DNA of 64,000 nucleotides, taken from the NCBI GenBank assembly GCA_036268875.1, contig DATATI010000055.1:1-64000 (forward strand), in the 5' to 3' direction. The notes beneath the pieces were generated by a model. The model had not been told where the DNA came from, searched no databases, and worked only from the letters and a program-made list of their open reading frames with translations. Within the stretch, counting starts at the first letter, position 1; each line of letters begins with the position of its first letter. Source of the DNA: Polyangia bacterium (lineage in GTDB: Bacteria; Myxococcota_A; Polyangia; Fen-1088). A program made the position numbers and the translations under genes. This document shows positions 1-8,983 of the stretch, one piece after another.

Positions 1-134
1 GCGTCATCCGACGCCTTGGTGATGCGAAAGCCTGAAGACAGTTTGGCCAGCGAGCTGTTCAGATCAGTCTCGCTGCTCATCAGGTTCTTCTGGGCTTCCA
101 GTGACGCTACGTTGGTTTTGATTGACATCGACAT
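1..134 (-). CDS. fliC: Flagellin, N-terminal fragment (runs off the left edge)
   Basis: The first ~44 residues read from the start codon are a typical flagellin N-terminus: MSMSIKTNVASLEAQKNL, then LNSSLAKLSSGFRITKASDD. The pattern S-L-x-A-Q-x-x-L followed by L-S-S-G-x-R-I is the conserved D0/D1 helix that packs in the filament core and is recognised during export. Start chosen at 134 because GAGGAG (143-148) sits 8 nt upstream; a second ATG two codons later is possible. The rest of the gene lies outside the window. The 5' leader repeats GCGGGAG twice (174-180 and 156-162) ahead of the Shine-Dalgarno. Identification is firm; nothing can be said of the variable domain. Confidence 0.9.
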   Translation of the reverse strand, partial: MSMSIKTNVASLEAQKNLMSSETDLNSSLAKLSSGFRITKASDD

Positions 135-730
135 GGGCGAATCTCCTCGCGGGTACTCCCGCTTTTTTTGTTTCTCCCGCTTGGGCTCGCGACGTCGTCG
201 CTTCAGCAATCCTTTCGGCACGCGAGCGGGCCGACGATAAGGGGCCTTACGTAAATTCCTGTGGAATCGTCCGGGTATAGGTCTTTGTGGCAGAAGGCCC
301 GACGAGCGCGCCGGTCGTCACCACGAAGCCGCACGAGAGCTGCACGAAGCAGGAACGACGCTCCGGCAACCAGGCGCTTCTGGCTTGGCGCTCCGCGGAC
401 GCGCGGGCACGGAACCTGCCAACAGGTTATCCGGGCTCAGTCTTAAGTGGACAACAGCGGCACTGGCTGGCCTGCGTGCTGTCTGAAGAAACGTCGAAGA
501 TCACCGACCCTTGCCCGGTCTGCTGCCCGCGTCCCTCTCCCGGTGTCCCTGGCGCTCCCGTTCAATCCCACCACCCGCAGCCCACCCGTGCCGCCCCTCT
601 CGGTACCCGATGCCAGGCAAGGATCGGTGTTTCTCTTCGGACTTTCCTATCGGCACCGCGCCAAACTTCTTCAGTACAAACTCGCGAAACAGTGCGAGCG
701 CCCGCGCAGCGACGACGGCATGATGACGCC
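135..730. other. Gene-free stretch between flagellin and GNAT gene
   Basis: About 600 bases with no convincing coding region. The left part is the flagellin leader and promoter region. The only promoter-like element there is a poor sigma-54 match on the minus strand near 206-220 (TGCCGAAAGGATTGCT; the -12 TTGCT is good, but the invariant -24 GG reads GC). The open frames through 261-730 are short or antisense and lack ribosome sites. No terminator hairpin with a T run was seen. Confidence 0.5.
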
Positions 731-1228
731 ATGTCTTCGCCGACCACGATGACCATTCGTCGCGCCACGCGCGCCGATCTGCCGGCGCTTGGTCGGCTGG
801 GCGCGCACCTGGTGCGTCTGCATCACGCGTTCGATCCCGATCGCTTCATGGCGCCGCGGCCCGATTCGGAAGGCGGCTATGCCTGGTTCTTGGGCACGCA
901 GCTAGAAGAGGCAGACGTGGTCATCTTCGTCGCCGAACAGGACGGCGGCGTGGTGGGCTATGTCTACGCCGGCCTGGAACCGATGTCGTGGAAAGAGCTG
1001 CGCGAGCCGGCGGGGTTCATCCACGACGTGGTGGTGGACGAACCGGCGCGCGGCCACGGCGCGGGCGCGCGCCTGGTGCAGGCGGCGGCCGATTGGCTGG
1101 AAGCGGCCGGCGCGCCGCGCGTGATGCTGTGGACGGCCGAGAAGAACCAGACCGCTCGCCAGCTGTTCGATCGCCTGGGATTTCGCCCGACCATGGTCGA
1201 GATGACGCGCGAGAAAAATCGGCCCTAA
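731..1228 (+). CDS. GNAT-family N-acetyltransferase
   Basis: 165-residue single-domain GNAT. Strand beta-4/motif A reads FIHDVVVDEPARGHGAGARL, with the R-x-x-G-x-G/A acetyl-CoA pyrophosphate loop (ARGHGAGA). The C-terminal motif B region is LWTAEKNQTARQLFDRLGF, the usual N-x-x-A-x-x-[FL]-Y/F-x-x-x-G-F signature. It transfers an acetyl group from acetyl-CoA to an amine; the substrate cannot be told from sequence. The frame is open far upstream, but homology begins at ITIRRATRADLPAL-like sequence, so the ATG at 731 is used (ATG at 746 is an alternative). Stand-alone gene; the convergent glycosyltransferase ends 24 nt downstream. Confidence 0.85.
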   Translation: MSSPTTMTIRRATRADLPALGRLGAHLVRLHHAFDPDRFMAPRPDSEGGYAWFLGTQLEEADVVIFVAEQDGGVVGYVYAGLEPMSWKELREPAGFIHDVVVDEPARGHGAGARLVQAAADWLEAAGAPRVMLWTAEKNQTARQLFDRLGFRPTMVEMTREKNRP

Positions 1229-1252
1229 CAACAATTGTTGGGTCGTCAGTCG

Positions 1253-2371
1253 TCAGTCGTCGGTCGCGGCGGTCGCGTCGCCTCTGACGGCAGCGGCCAG
1301 CACCAGGTCAAGGTGAGCCAGGAGCTCGGTGTTGCCGTCTTGCCGATAGCCGTTCAGGCAGCGCGCGAAATCCGGCAGCCGCTCCAAGAACTGACCCAGG
1401 TTCACCGCGGTCAGCTCTTCGGCGCACAAGCCGAAGCCTTCCGCTTCCAGGTAGCGCGCATTCAGAAGCTGCTCGAACTGTTTGCCCACCGGCACGGCCA
1501 GCATCGGGCGCCGCAGATAGACCGCCTCGCCCATCAGCGTGAAGCCGCCGCCGGCGATCACGCCGCGCGCGGTGCGCAGATCGTCGACGAAGCCGACCTC
1601 GCTGAACGGGCGATAGCGCAGGTTGCCTTCCACCACCTCGGTCTGCAGATCGCGGCGCAGTCCATAGAGGCGGCACTCGAGCCCGCAGCGGGCCAGGAGC
1701 TCTGGAAGCGCGCTGTTCGACGTCGACGTCTGGTACACCAAGAGGTGCTGGCCTTCGCCCGGGCGCGCCGCCAGGATCTCCGGCCGCAAGATGGGCGGGT
1801 GCAGCGAGGTGCGCGGCTTGCGCACCGGCGGATAGAAGAACGTCGTGATGAGATAGTGAAACGCCCCCGCCACCTTCGCCTTGACGATGGCCTTGGCCAG
1901 TCGAAAGTCCACCTCGTGCCCGCGCAGGATCCCGGGCGCGTGCGTGCAGCGGTTCAGCATCTGGATGTTGTCCAGGGAGATCACCGGCAGGCCACGGTGC
2001 TTGGCGAACAGATAGCTCCAGCTTTCAAAGTCCGAGATGACCACGTCGGGCGCGAAACGTTCGGCGACGTCAAAGTAGGCGCGCACGTTCTCGGGCCAGC
2101 CGTGCACCGCGCCCTTCACGTTGGCCAGCAGCGTGCGAAAGTTGTCTACCTCGTTGTCTTCATAGACGATGCTGTAACCCCAGATGCGTTTGACTTGCGG
2201 CCCGTGGCCCAAGCGAAGGCCCGCTTCCTTGGCGCGAGCCTGCAAGTAATCGTACGCGCGCCCCGACACCACCACCTGGATGTCGTGCTTTTCGCTGAGA
2301 TGATCCAGCACCACGCGCGATCGCATGGCGTGCCCCATCCCCTCGCCCACCACGCCGTAGAGAATCTTCAT
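1253..2371 (-). CDS. MurG/GT28-like glycosyltransferase (MJ1255/VC2487-type family)
   Basis: 372 residues beginning MKILYGVVGEGMGHAMRSRV, the GEGxGHxxR N-terminal loop typical of GT-B enzymes of the MJ1255/VC2487 group. The C-terminal nucleotide-sugar domain has IAGGGFTLMGEAVYLRRPML, equivalent to the GG(G)-T-x-x-E-A/G donor-binding segment of MurG and UDP-glucuronosyltransferases, followed by EQLLNARYLEAEGFG. Expected role: transfer of a sugar from a nucleotide donor onto a lipid or glycan acceptor at the inner face of the cytoplasmic membrane; the exact substrate is unknown. The C-terminus runs into a GTCGTCA triplicate (1242-1262). No operon partners. Confidence 0.8.
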   Translation of the reverse strand: MKILYGVVGEGMGHAMRSRVVLDHLSEKHDIQVVVSGRAYDYLQARAKEAGLRLGHGPQVKRIWGYSIVYEDNEVDNFRTLLANVKGAVHGWPENVRAYFDVAERFAPDVVISDFESWSYLFAKHRGLPVISLDNIQMLNRCTHAPGILRGHEVDFRLAKAIVKAKVAGAFHYLITTFFYPPVRKPRTSLHPPILRPEILAARPGEGQHLLVYQTSTSNSALPELLARCGLECRLYGLRRDLQTEVVEGNLRYRPFSEVGFVDDLRTARGVIAGGGFTLMGEAVYLRRPMLAVPVGKQFEQLLNARYLEAEGFGLCAEELTAVNLGQFLERLPDFARCLNGYRQDGNTELLAHLDLVLAAAVRGDATAATDD

Positions 2372-2448
2372 CGCCGGTGGGGCACAGTTTAGCGAGAAAC
2401 GCAGCCGCCGGTGTTACCAGCCGGCCGCCCCAATTTTCCCCGCTGAAT

Positions 2449-3687
2449 TTAGTTCGGGCTGCGCGCCTGGCCGCTCAGCTTCTGAACGATCTCCCAGGAG
2501 TGCATGCCGTACTTCCAGCAGATGGCGTCTTCGACGGTCGCCAGCTTGAAGCCGTGCGTCGCCAGATAGCCGGTCTTCGGATCGAACAGCATGGGAACGG
2601 CGTCCTTGGTCCATGGGAAGGTTCCGTGCATCAGCACCACGCCCCAGCGCGTGCCCGGGCCGGTTCCGATCAGCTGCACGACATTGTTGAAGATCTGCTG
2701 GCCGGTGAAGCAAGGCGCTGTCGCCACCGAGTCGTCGCAGGACGAATCGAGAGAGTCCATGTGCCAGCCGACCTCGACGGCGAACTTGGCCACGTCGGCC
2801 GAGACCTGAGCCAGGCCCGTGCCCTGCGCCTGGTAGGGCTCCCCGAACGGCGCGCGGAAGCGCGTCAGGTGCGGGCGGCCGCCGTAGGACAGGCGGCTGA
2901 CCAGATCTTCGACGCCGTTCAGCTCGTCGGTGCAGCTGGGCTTGGTGGTGTCGGTGCAGCCGGTGGGAATCGAGATCATCGTTGGCGGATTGGTCGAATC
3001 GTCGGTGATGATGTCGGGCATCAAATCCATGCCCATGTGGATGTGATGGATGGTGTGGTTGGCCACGTTGTGGTTGGTGAGGATGTCGGTCAGGGTGGCC
3101 AGACAATCATCATCCATCGAGATGTCGCCGCACCAGTTGTTGGTGTTGACGAAAAAGTCCGCGTGGATGTTGTTCGTCTTGAAGAAAGCCAAGATCGCCT
3201 TGGTGTTATTGCCGGGGCCGTAAACTTTATATGTCGGATCCGACGGGTCGGTCGTGCCATCGGGCACGTCGTCGAAGGTCGGGATGATGGTGTCGTTCGG
3301 GATGTACATGGGCTGCAGCTCGAAACCGATCTGCGGCACGTTGGTCAGGTCGAACGTCGCCGCTGTGCCGAGCGCCTTGCACATCGGGTTCTGGCAGGTG
3401 CCTCCTGCACAGCCGTCGCCGGTCAGCGCCTTGCCCCCGACGATAGTTCCACCGGTTCCGGCGTCGCCGCCGCTGGTGCCGCCGCTGCCGGTGTTCCCGC
3501 TGCCACCGCTGCCGCTCTTGCCACCCGAGCCGCTGCCGCTGGTGCCACCGCTGCCCGAGCCGCTGCCGCCGCTGCCGCTGGTGCCGCCGCTGCCAGCGTT
3601 GTTGTTACCGCCGGAGGATCCACAGCTGGCCAGCAGCATCGTGCACGCCATGACCGACAGCCGCTGAAATGATCGCCTCATGTTCAT
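2449..3687 (-). CDS. Secreted polysaccharide deacetylase lipoprotein (NodB homology, CE4-like)
   Basis: Signal peptide with lipobox (TMLLASC), then ~70 residues of almost pure Gly/Ser/Thr linker, then a NodB-fold domain. Its motifs are in order: TFDDVPDG (motif 1 T-F-D-D), NHTIHHIH (motif 2 H-x3-H metal site), RFRAPFGEP (motif 3 R-x-P-[FY]-G) and VVLMHGT (motif 5 L-x-H). The family removes N- or O-acetyl groups from chitin-, peptidoglycan- or exopolysaccharide-type polymers with a divalent metal; here it would act on the cell surface. The start at 3687 has GGTGAG 10 nt upstream; an in-frame GTG at 3702 is an alternative. Divergent to a GH8 glycosidase, with which it shares a 253-nt promoter region. 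Confidence 0.85.
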   Translation of the reverse strand: MNMRRSFQRLSVMACTMLLASCGSSGGNNNAGSGGTSGSGGSGSGSGGTSGSGSGGKSGSGGSGNTGSGGTSGGDAGTGGTIVGGKALTGDGCAGGTCQNPMCKALGTAATFDLTNVPQIGFELQPMYIPNDTIIPTFDDVPDGTTDPSDPTYKVYGPGNNTKAILAFFKTNNIHADFFVNTNNWCGDISMDDDCLATLTDILTNHNVANHTIHHIHMGMDLMPDIITDDSTNPPTMISIPTGCTDTTKPSCTDELNGVEDLVSRLSYGGRPHLTRFRAPFGEPYQAQGTGLAQVSADVAKFAVEVGWHMDSLDSSCDDSVATAPCFTGQQIFNNVVQLIGTGPGTRWGVVLMHGTFPWTKDAVPMLFDPKTGYLATHGFKLATVEDAICWKYGMHSWEIVQKLSGQARSPN

Positions 3688-3940
3688 TTGTATGACTCTC
3701 ACCTTCGAAGATGGGGATGGGTAGGCGCGCGCGGCTCGGTGCGAGCGGGGCGCGCGGCTTGAACGCGTGAAGGCTAGCGTGGCCTCGCCAGCGCCGAAAA
3801 CGTTTTGAGCTATCGGTCGTAAATTTGAGCATTTTTGAAATGGGCCGCCAGCCGGATCGCTTGACCCACTGGCGTGCTCTCACTAACGTCAGCCCACTTA
3901 ACGCTGTCTTGTCATGCACACCCGCAGGAGGCTTTTCATC

Positions 3941-5305
3941 ATGACGTCCGCGACTTCAACCCGCCAGCTGGCGCTGGCAATTTTCCTGGCCGGCGCCCTC
4001 TGCGCCGGCTGCGGCGGCAGCAGCTCGAACAGCGGGCCGGACGGAACCACCACGCCCAAGCTCGCCTTCGGCAGCCACACGGCGATGTACACCGCCGGTG
4101 TCATTCGTCCGAGCGGCAACCAGGACGACCTGGACGCCGCGGTGAAGACGAAATACCAGGAATGGAAAGCCCGCTATTTGATCCAGGGCTGCGGCGGCTA
4201 TTACGTCTGCGCCGCCGACGTGCCGGGCGCCTGCGTGAACGACGGCCTCGCGCTGACCAAGAATGGCGGTATCGGCCCCGACGGTCAGCCGCTGGACCAG
4301 ACCATGACCGTCTCCGAGGGACACGGCTACGGCATGTTGATCGCCGTGCTGATGGCTGGGCTGGAACCAGACGCCCGCACCATCTTCGACGGCTTTGTGA
4401 CGGTGCGAAAAAAATTCCCTAGTCCCTACAACGCCAACTTGATGGCCTGGCAGATGAACGCCGGCTGCACCGGGCCGGCCCCCGAGGACAACGACGCCGC
4501 CACCGACGGCGATCTGGATTCGGCCTTTGCGCTGCTGCTGGCCGAGCAGCAATGGGCCAGCCCAAAGTATGGCCAGCAGGCCCGCGACGTCATTCAAGCG
4601 GTCAGCGATCGCGAGATGAACCCCACCACGCACCTGCCGTTGCTGGGTGACTGGGCCCTGCCCACCGATGAACCCGAGATGGGCATCCAGGACTATTACG
4701 CCACCCGCCTGTCCGATCACATGACCGATCACTTCCGTAGCTTTCAGAAGGCCAACATGAACGGCGGCTTCGACTGGGGCGCGGCGGTCACCGGCGTTTA
4801 CGATCTGATGGACAAGATGCAGACGACGTACGCGCCGATGACGGGCCTGGTGCCGGATTTCGTCTCCGACACGAACACCGCCACGCCAATGCCGATCTCG
4901 GTCGACTACGCCGACAACGTCCTCGGCGAGGATCTGACCACCAACTACGACTACAACTCCTGCCGCGTGCCGTGGCGTCTCGGCACCGACTACATCATCA
5001 ACGGCGAGGCCAAGGCCAAGACGGTCCTGACCAAGATGAATGACTTCATCAAGATGACGACCAAGGGCGACCCGACGATGATCCTCGACGGATACAGCTT
5101 TGCCGGCGTGCCCCACAGCGACGCCGGCCCGAACGGCTGCTTCACCGGCAGTTTCGGGGTGTCGGCGATGATCGACAGCTCGAATCAGGCCTGGCTGGAC
5201 GCCATCTGGAAGAACCTGGTGACCACCCCGGCCGACGACTATTACGGCGACACCATTCGCCTGATCTCGATGATCATCATGTCCGGCAACTGGTGGAATC
5301 CATAG
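3941..5305 (+). CDS. GH8-family glycoside hydrolase lipoprotein
   Basis: 454 residues. Signal peptide with C24 as likely lipidation site (LCAGC-GG), a very short Ser/Gly spacer, then a glycoside hydrolase family 8 (alpha/alpha)6 barrel. The GH8 signature is clear: TVSEGHGYGMLIAVLMAG with the proton-donor Glu at ~126, and ATDGDLDSAFALLLA with the conserved T-D-G-D-L-D around 188-192. GH8 contains endoglucanases, lichenases, chitosanases and reducing-end xylanases; which one applies here is not determined. Start at 3941 because AGGAGG (3926-3931) is 9 nt upstream; an ATG at 3914 precedes that Shine-Dalgarno and is rejected. Divergent to the deacetylase, so a chitin-to-chitosan pairing is conceivable (inference). 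Confidence 0.88.
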   Translation: MTSATSTRQLALAIFLAGALCAGCGGSSSNSGPDGTTTPKLAFGSHTAMYTAGVIRPSGNQDDLDAAVKTKYQEWKARYLIQGCGGYYVCAADVPGACVNDGLALTKNGGIGPDGQPLDQTMTVSEGHGYGMLIAVLMAGLEPDARTIFDGFVTVRKKFPSPYNANLMAWQMNAGCTGPAPEDNDAATDGDLDSAFALLLAEQQWASPKYGQQARDVIQAVSDREMNPTTHLPLLGDWALPTDEPEMGIQDYYATRLSDHMTDHFRSFQKANMNGGFDWGAAVTGVYDLMDKMQTTYAPMTGLVPDFVSDTNTATPMPISVDYADNVLGEDLTTNYDYNSCRVPWRLGTDYIINGEAKAKTVLTKMNDFIKMTTKGDPTMILDGYSFAGVPHSDAGPNGCFTGSFGVSAMIDSSNQAWLDAIWKNLVTTPADDYYGDTIRLISMIIMSGNWWNP

Positions 5306-5569
5306 CGCCCGGCGGACCGACCGCGATAAAAAGACGCGGCATGAAGAACCGGAACCGCATGCGTGCGGTCGCCCTCCTGGACGCCCAGACGGCGCTGCTG
5401 ACCGATCAGGAAAACCAGATCGACCTGCAGGTCGGCGAGGTGTTCGGACTGGGCGCTGAGCTGTCCGATCACCCGGTCGCCGCCCCCTCCGCTCGCCCAC
5501 CGGCGGCGCCGCCGCCGCGCTAGCCAAGGGCCGACGGCCTTCACCCCACGACCGAACCGAGCGATCGCG
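5306..5569. other. Intergenic region
   Basis: 264 bases between the GH8 gene and the RlmI-like gene. I see no credible gene; the short open frame across it overlaps the GH8 stop and has biased, non-protein-like composition. Presumably holds the promoter of the 5570 operon. Confidence 0.4.
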
Positions 5570-6799
5570 ATGGCGTTGCACGGAACCACCCTCACCGCCG
5601 CCGGCGCCGACCGCGTCCGCGCCGGCCACCCACAAGTCCCGCTTTCCGATCTGGCGCCCGGCCCGGCGCTGGATCCGGGGCGGCCGGTGCGTTTGTTTTC
5701 CACCGTCGGCGAACCGCTGGCGGCCGGCGTGGCCGATCCCGAAAACGAACTTCTGCGCATCTGGGCCGACGCCGACGCCTTGACCGACACGCGCGCCTTC
5801 GATGCGGCGTTCTTTCGCGCCCGCGTCAGTCAAGCGCTGGCCTTGCGCCAGACGCTGGGCCTGGCCGACGGCGTTTCGGCTTACCGCCTGATCAACGGCG
5901 AGGGCGATGGGCTGTCCGGGTTGTCGGCGGACATCTACGGCCCGTACGTCGTGGCTACGGCGTTGTCGCGCGGCCTCACCGGCCACGCCCGCTCACTGGC
6001 CGACGCGGCGCTGGCGGTGTTCGCCGACGCGGGCTTGCCCCTGCTGGGCGGCGTGATCAAGGCGCGCCTCAAAGCGCAGGCCGCGGGGCCGGAGCGGGCC
6101 GAGCGGGCAAAAGATCAGATCATCGGCCAGACGCCGCCGGAAAAATTGATCGTGCGCGAAAACGATGTCCCCTACGAAGTGCACCTGCGCGGCGGCATCA
6201 ACGTCGGCTTGTTCTCGGACATGCGCCAGCACCGCGCCGGCCTGCACCGCTTCGTGCGCGGGCGGCGCGTGCTGAACACGTTCGCCTATACCGGCGCGCT
6301 GTCGCTGGCGGCGGCGCGGGCGGGCGCGGCCAGCGTGGTCAGCGTGGATCTCGCCGCCGGGCCGCTGCGCTGGGCGCGAGAGAACTTCCGCCTCTCCGCG
6401 ATCGATCCCGAGGGACCTGCCTTTCGCTGGGAGTCGACCGACGTCTTTCGTTTTCTCGACGGCGAAGCCGGGCGCGATGGACGTTATGACGTGATCATTC
6501 TGGATCCCCCGACCGTGTCGGGCGCGGGCCCGAGCTCGTGGGCGGCCAAGCGCGATTATCCGGAGCTCATCGCCGCCGCCTGCGCGTTGTTGCCGGACGC
6601 GGGCGGGCACCTGTGGGTTTCGGCCAACAACCACCGTGGCACCAGCGTCCTCAAACACATCGACGCCGGATTGGCCCTGGCCAAGCGACGCGGCGCCATC
6701 CTCGAGCTCGGCGGCCTGCCGCCCGATTTTCCCACCCCGACAAACTGGCCGGCGGCCCGCTACCTGGAGGTCTGCCAGCTGCGCGTGGGCGAGCGATGA
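5570..6799 (+). CDS. rlmI: Class I SAM-dependent rRNA methyltransferase, RlmI/RlmK-like
   Basis: 409 residues with an N-terminal PUA-type segment, then the EEHEE-like linker RLINGEGDGLSGLSADIYG (family motif R-L-x-x-G-E-x-D-x-L-P/S-G-L), FSDMRQHR (equivalent of the family's F-x-D-Q-R-x-x-R), SAM site NTFAYTGALSLAAARAGA, and catalytic-region motif DVIILDPPTVS. RlmI methylates C5 of C1962 in 23S rRNA; related proteins modify other sites, so the exact target is uncertain. First gene of a tight run: its TGA overlaps the ATG of the next gene. Confidence 0.82.
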   Translation: MALHGTTLTAAGADRVRAGHPQVPLSDLAPGPALDPGRPVRLFSTVGEPLAAGVADPENELLRIWADADALTDTRAFDAAFFRARVSQALALRQTLGLADGVSAYRLINGEGDGLSGLSADIYGPYVVATALSRGLTGHARSLADAALAVFADAGLPLLGGVIKARLKAQAAGPERAERAKDQIIGQTPPEKLIVRENDVPYEVHLRGGINVGLFSDMRQHRAGLHRFVRGRRVLNTFAYTGALSLAAARAGAASVVSVDLAAGPLRWARENFRLSAIDPEGPAFRWESTDVFRFLDGEAGRDGRYDVIILDPPTVSGAGPSSWAAKRDYPELIAAACALLPDAGGHLWVSANNHRGTSVLKHIDAGLALAKRRGAILELGGLPPDFPTPTNWPAARYLEVCQLRVGER

Positions 6800-7608
6800 C
6801 CGACGCCGAAACCGCCGCGGCTTTCTTGCTTGAACGCCTGCGCGCGGCGCGCGGGCCGCTGTGGGACGAAGGCGCCGCGCGCATCGCCAGCGACGGGACC
6901 GCGTCGGGACCGGCGCTGCAGGTGGTGGCCGCGCGCCGCCTTCGCGGCGTGCCCGAGTCGGTGGCGCGCGGCCTTTTGGCCTGGGATCGCGGCCAGCGCC
7001 CGGTGGATCTGTGCTTCGCCGTTCCGACGGCGCGGGAGGTGCTGGCCCGCCAGGCCCGTGGACGGCGTTACGTCTGCTTGCTTGACGACGCGACGGCGCG
7101 CGGGCACGGCGATCCACGCCACCCCGACGGGCTGACCTTCCTGCTGCACGATCTCTGTCACCTGGAAAAATTTATCGCCCCGGAACACCACGCCGGCCAG
7201 GTGGGATTCTTTCGCCGCGTCGAACGCGCGCTGGATGCCGGCCCCTTCGCCGCCCTGCAAGACAATTTCGACAATGCCTGGCGCGCTGATCGCGATTACG
7301 TCATCTCGGACATGAACGGCTCGGCGATCTTTCTGTTCGCGGCGCTGAAGATGAAATTGAACATGGCCGTGCGCCGCCAGCTGGCCGCCGCCGGACGGCC
7401 GGCGCCCGCCGGTGGGCCGCTGACGCCTGACGAACGCGCCGCCGCCGCGCCTGCGCTGACCACGCTGCTGCAGGCGATGGGCTTGCCGGACGCCTTGCAC
7501 GCCGGCGCGCACGCCGTCTCCACCCGTCGCGATTCGCCCGCCGAGGCCCGGCGCCTGCTGGACGACTTCGAGGCCGAGGGCGCCGCGACGCCGGGTACAA
7601 TGGCCTAG
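6796..7608 (+). CDS. Unrecognised protein with HDxxH putative metal site
   Basis: 270 residues that I do not assign to a named family. The start is fixed by an ATGA overlap with the RlmI-like gene, so the two are probably translationally coupled. The most striking segment is TFLLHDLCHLEKF (H118, D119, H122, E124) followed by APEHHAG; HDxxH with a downstream acidic/His cluster often binds zinc or iron. Later DMNGSAIFLFAALKMKLNM looks like a buried helix. No signal peptide, so cytoplasmic. Ends 1 nt before the start of manA. It could be an rRNA- or cofactor-related accessory protein, but that is only suggested by position. Confidence 0.75.
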   Translation: MTDAETAAAFLLERLRAARGPLWDEGAARIASDGTASGPALQVVAARRLRGVPESVARGLLAWDRGQRPVDLCFAVPTAREVLARQARGRRYVCLLDDATARGHGDPRHPDGLTFLLHDLCHLEKFIAPEHHAGQVGFFRRVERALDAGPFAALQDNFDNAWRADRDYVISDMNGSAIFLFAALKMKLNMAVRRQLAAAGRPAPAGGPLTPDERAAAAPALTTLLQAMGLPDALHAGAHAVSTRRDSPAEARRLLDDFEAEGAATPGTMA

Positions 7609-7609
7609 C

Positions 7610-8938
7610 TTGTCCGCTCCCGCGCTGTCACCTGCCACCCGCGCCGCCATCGAAGGGTGGACGCGCGCGCCCGCGCCCCTGCTGTTGACGGGCGGCGTGC
7701 AGAATTATGCCTGGGGCCAACGGAACGCCGCCGCGATCATTCCTCGTTTGCTCGGCGTCGCTGCCGAATCGGATCGTCCCTACGCCGAGCTGTGGTTGGG
7801 CGCGCATCCCGTGCTGCCGGCGACGGTGACGGTGAACGGCGTTGTGGTGAACCTGATCGATCTGATCGCCGCGGCGCCGGCGTTCGTGCTGGGACAGACT
7901 TGCCTCGAGACCTTCGGACCGCAGTTGCCGTTCTTGATGAAGGTGCTGGCCGCGGCGCACCCGCTGTCGATCCAGGCGCATCCGAATCGGGCTCAAGCCG
8001 AGGCTGGCTTCGCGCGCGAAGAGGCCACCGGCATCCCGTTGCAGGCCGCGCACCGGATGTACCGCGACCGCAACCACAAACCCGAGCTGATCGTGGCGCT
8101 GGACGAATTCGTCGCCTTGAAGGGCTTTCGCCCCGTCGAAGACATCCAGGCCACTTTCGCCCGCGCCCCCGAGCTGGCGCCGCTGTTGCGGGCGCCCGCT
8201 CCGCCGACCAGCGACGGCGTTGACGCCCGGTCCGCCTGGTTGCGGGCATTGTTCACGCACCTCTTGTCGCCGGCGGCGGTCGAGGTGGACGTTGCGCTGG
8301 CGGCCTGGCTCCGCCGCCTTGAAGTGGAAGACCGCGCCCAATCGCTTTCCGACGGGCAACCCGCCTACTGGGTCCGGCGAGCGGCGCAGACACTGGGCGC
8401 GGCGACCGCCGCCACCGCGGCGCCCGATCGCGGCCTGCTGGCGTTCTGCCTTTTGAACCTTGTTCACCTGCGCCCCGGACAGGCGCTGTTCCTCGGTCCC
8501 GGCGACCTGCACGCGTACCTGGAAGGCAGCGGGATCGAAGTGATGGCCAACTCCGACAATGTCCTGCGCGGGGGCCTCACGCCCAAGCCCATCGACGTGG
8601 AGGCGCTGATCGCCACGCTGACCTTCGACGCCGGCACGCCGCAGATCCTGAACGCCGCCGCCGACGGGCACTACAACACGCCGGCCAAGGAGTTCGTCAC
8701 CGCCCGACTCGCCCTCCCGTCTGGTGGCGTCGTCACCCTCACCGGCGCGCGCGGCGCCGACATCGTGCTGCTGCTCGAAGGTCACGGCCAGCTCGCCGAC
8801 ACACTCGCTCGGGCTGGCCAGGCGTTCTTGATCCCGGCCGGCCTCGGTTCCTACCGCCTCACCGCCGGCGACACCGGGCTCCTCGCCTTTCGCACCACCA
8901 CCGCCCCGCCTCATGATTGGTCACTTCTGCCAAGGTGA
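7610..8938 (+). CDS. manA: Mannose-6-phosphate isomerase, class I
   Basis: 442 residues. N-terminus TGGVQNYAWGQR matches the type I PMI G-x-V-Q-N/K-Y-x-W-G opening. Zinc ligands are visible in IQAHPNR (Q and H), HKPELIVAL (E) and PGDLHAYLEGSGIEVMANSDN (H, then the N-S-D-N-V-x-R-G-G-L-T-P-K signature). It interconverts fructose-6-P and mannose-6-P, linking glycolysis to GDP-mannose for surface polysaccharide. The only start that keeps the whole domain is TTG at 7610, one base after the stop of the preceding gene. Third gene of the 5570-8938 run. Confidence 0.92.
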   Translation: MSAPALSPATRAAIEGWTRAPAPLLLTGGVQNYAWGQRNAAAIIPRLLGVAAESDRPYAELWLGAHPVLPATVTVNGVVVNLIDLIAAAPAFVLGQTCLETFGPQLPFLMKVLAAAHPLSIQAHPNRAQAEAGFAREEATGIPLQAAHRMYRDRNHKPELIVALDEFVALKGFRPVEDIQATFARAPELAPLLRAPAPPTSDGVDARSAWLRALFTHLLSPAAVEVDVALAAWLRRLEVEDRAQSLSDGQPAYWVRRAAQTLGAATAATAAPDRGLLAFCLLNLVHLRPGQALFLGPGDLHAYLEGSGIEVMANSDNVLRGGLTPKPIDVEALIATLTFDAGTPQILNAAADGHYNTPAKEFVTARLALPSGGVVTLTGARGADIVLLLEGHGQLADTLARAGQAFLIPAGLGSYRLTAGDTGLLAFRTTTAPPHDWSLLPR

Positions 8939-8983
8939 TCCCGTTACGCGCGCGGCGAAGGTCAGCAACCCGATTGGCGGGGG

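Noticed and set aside
205-224. Sigma-54 promoter for flagellin
   Set aside because: The essential GG of the -24 element reads GC; kept only as a remark in the intergenic entry.
3470-3610. GCC/GCT-rich repeats within the deacetylase (also near 13650-13820 and 41850-42060)
   Set aside because: Coding repeats for Gly/Ser linkers, not a separate repeat element.
3956-5986. Very long open frame on the minus strand opposite the GH8 and RlmI genes
   Set aside because: High-GC antisense frame; no motifs, Arg/Gly/Val-rich composition, and it covers two clearly real genes.
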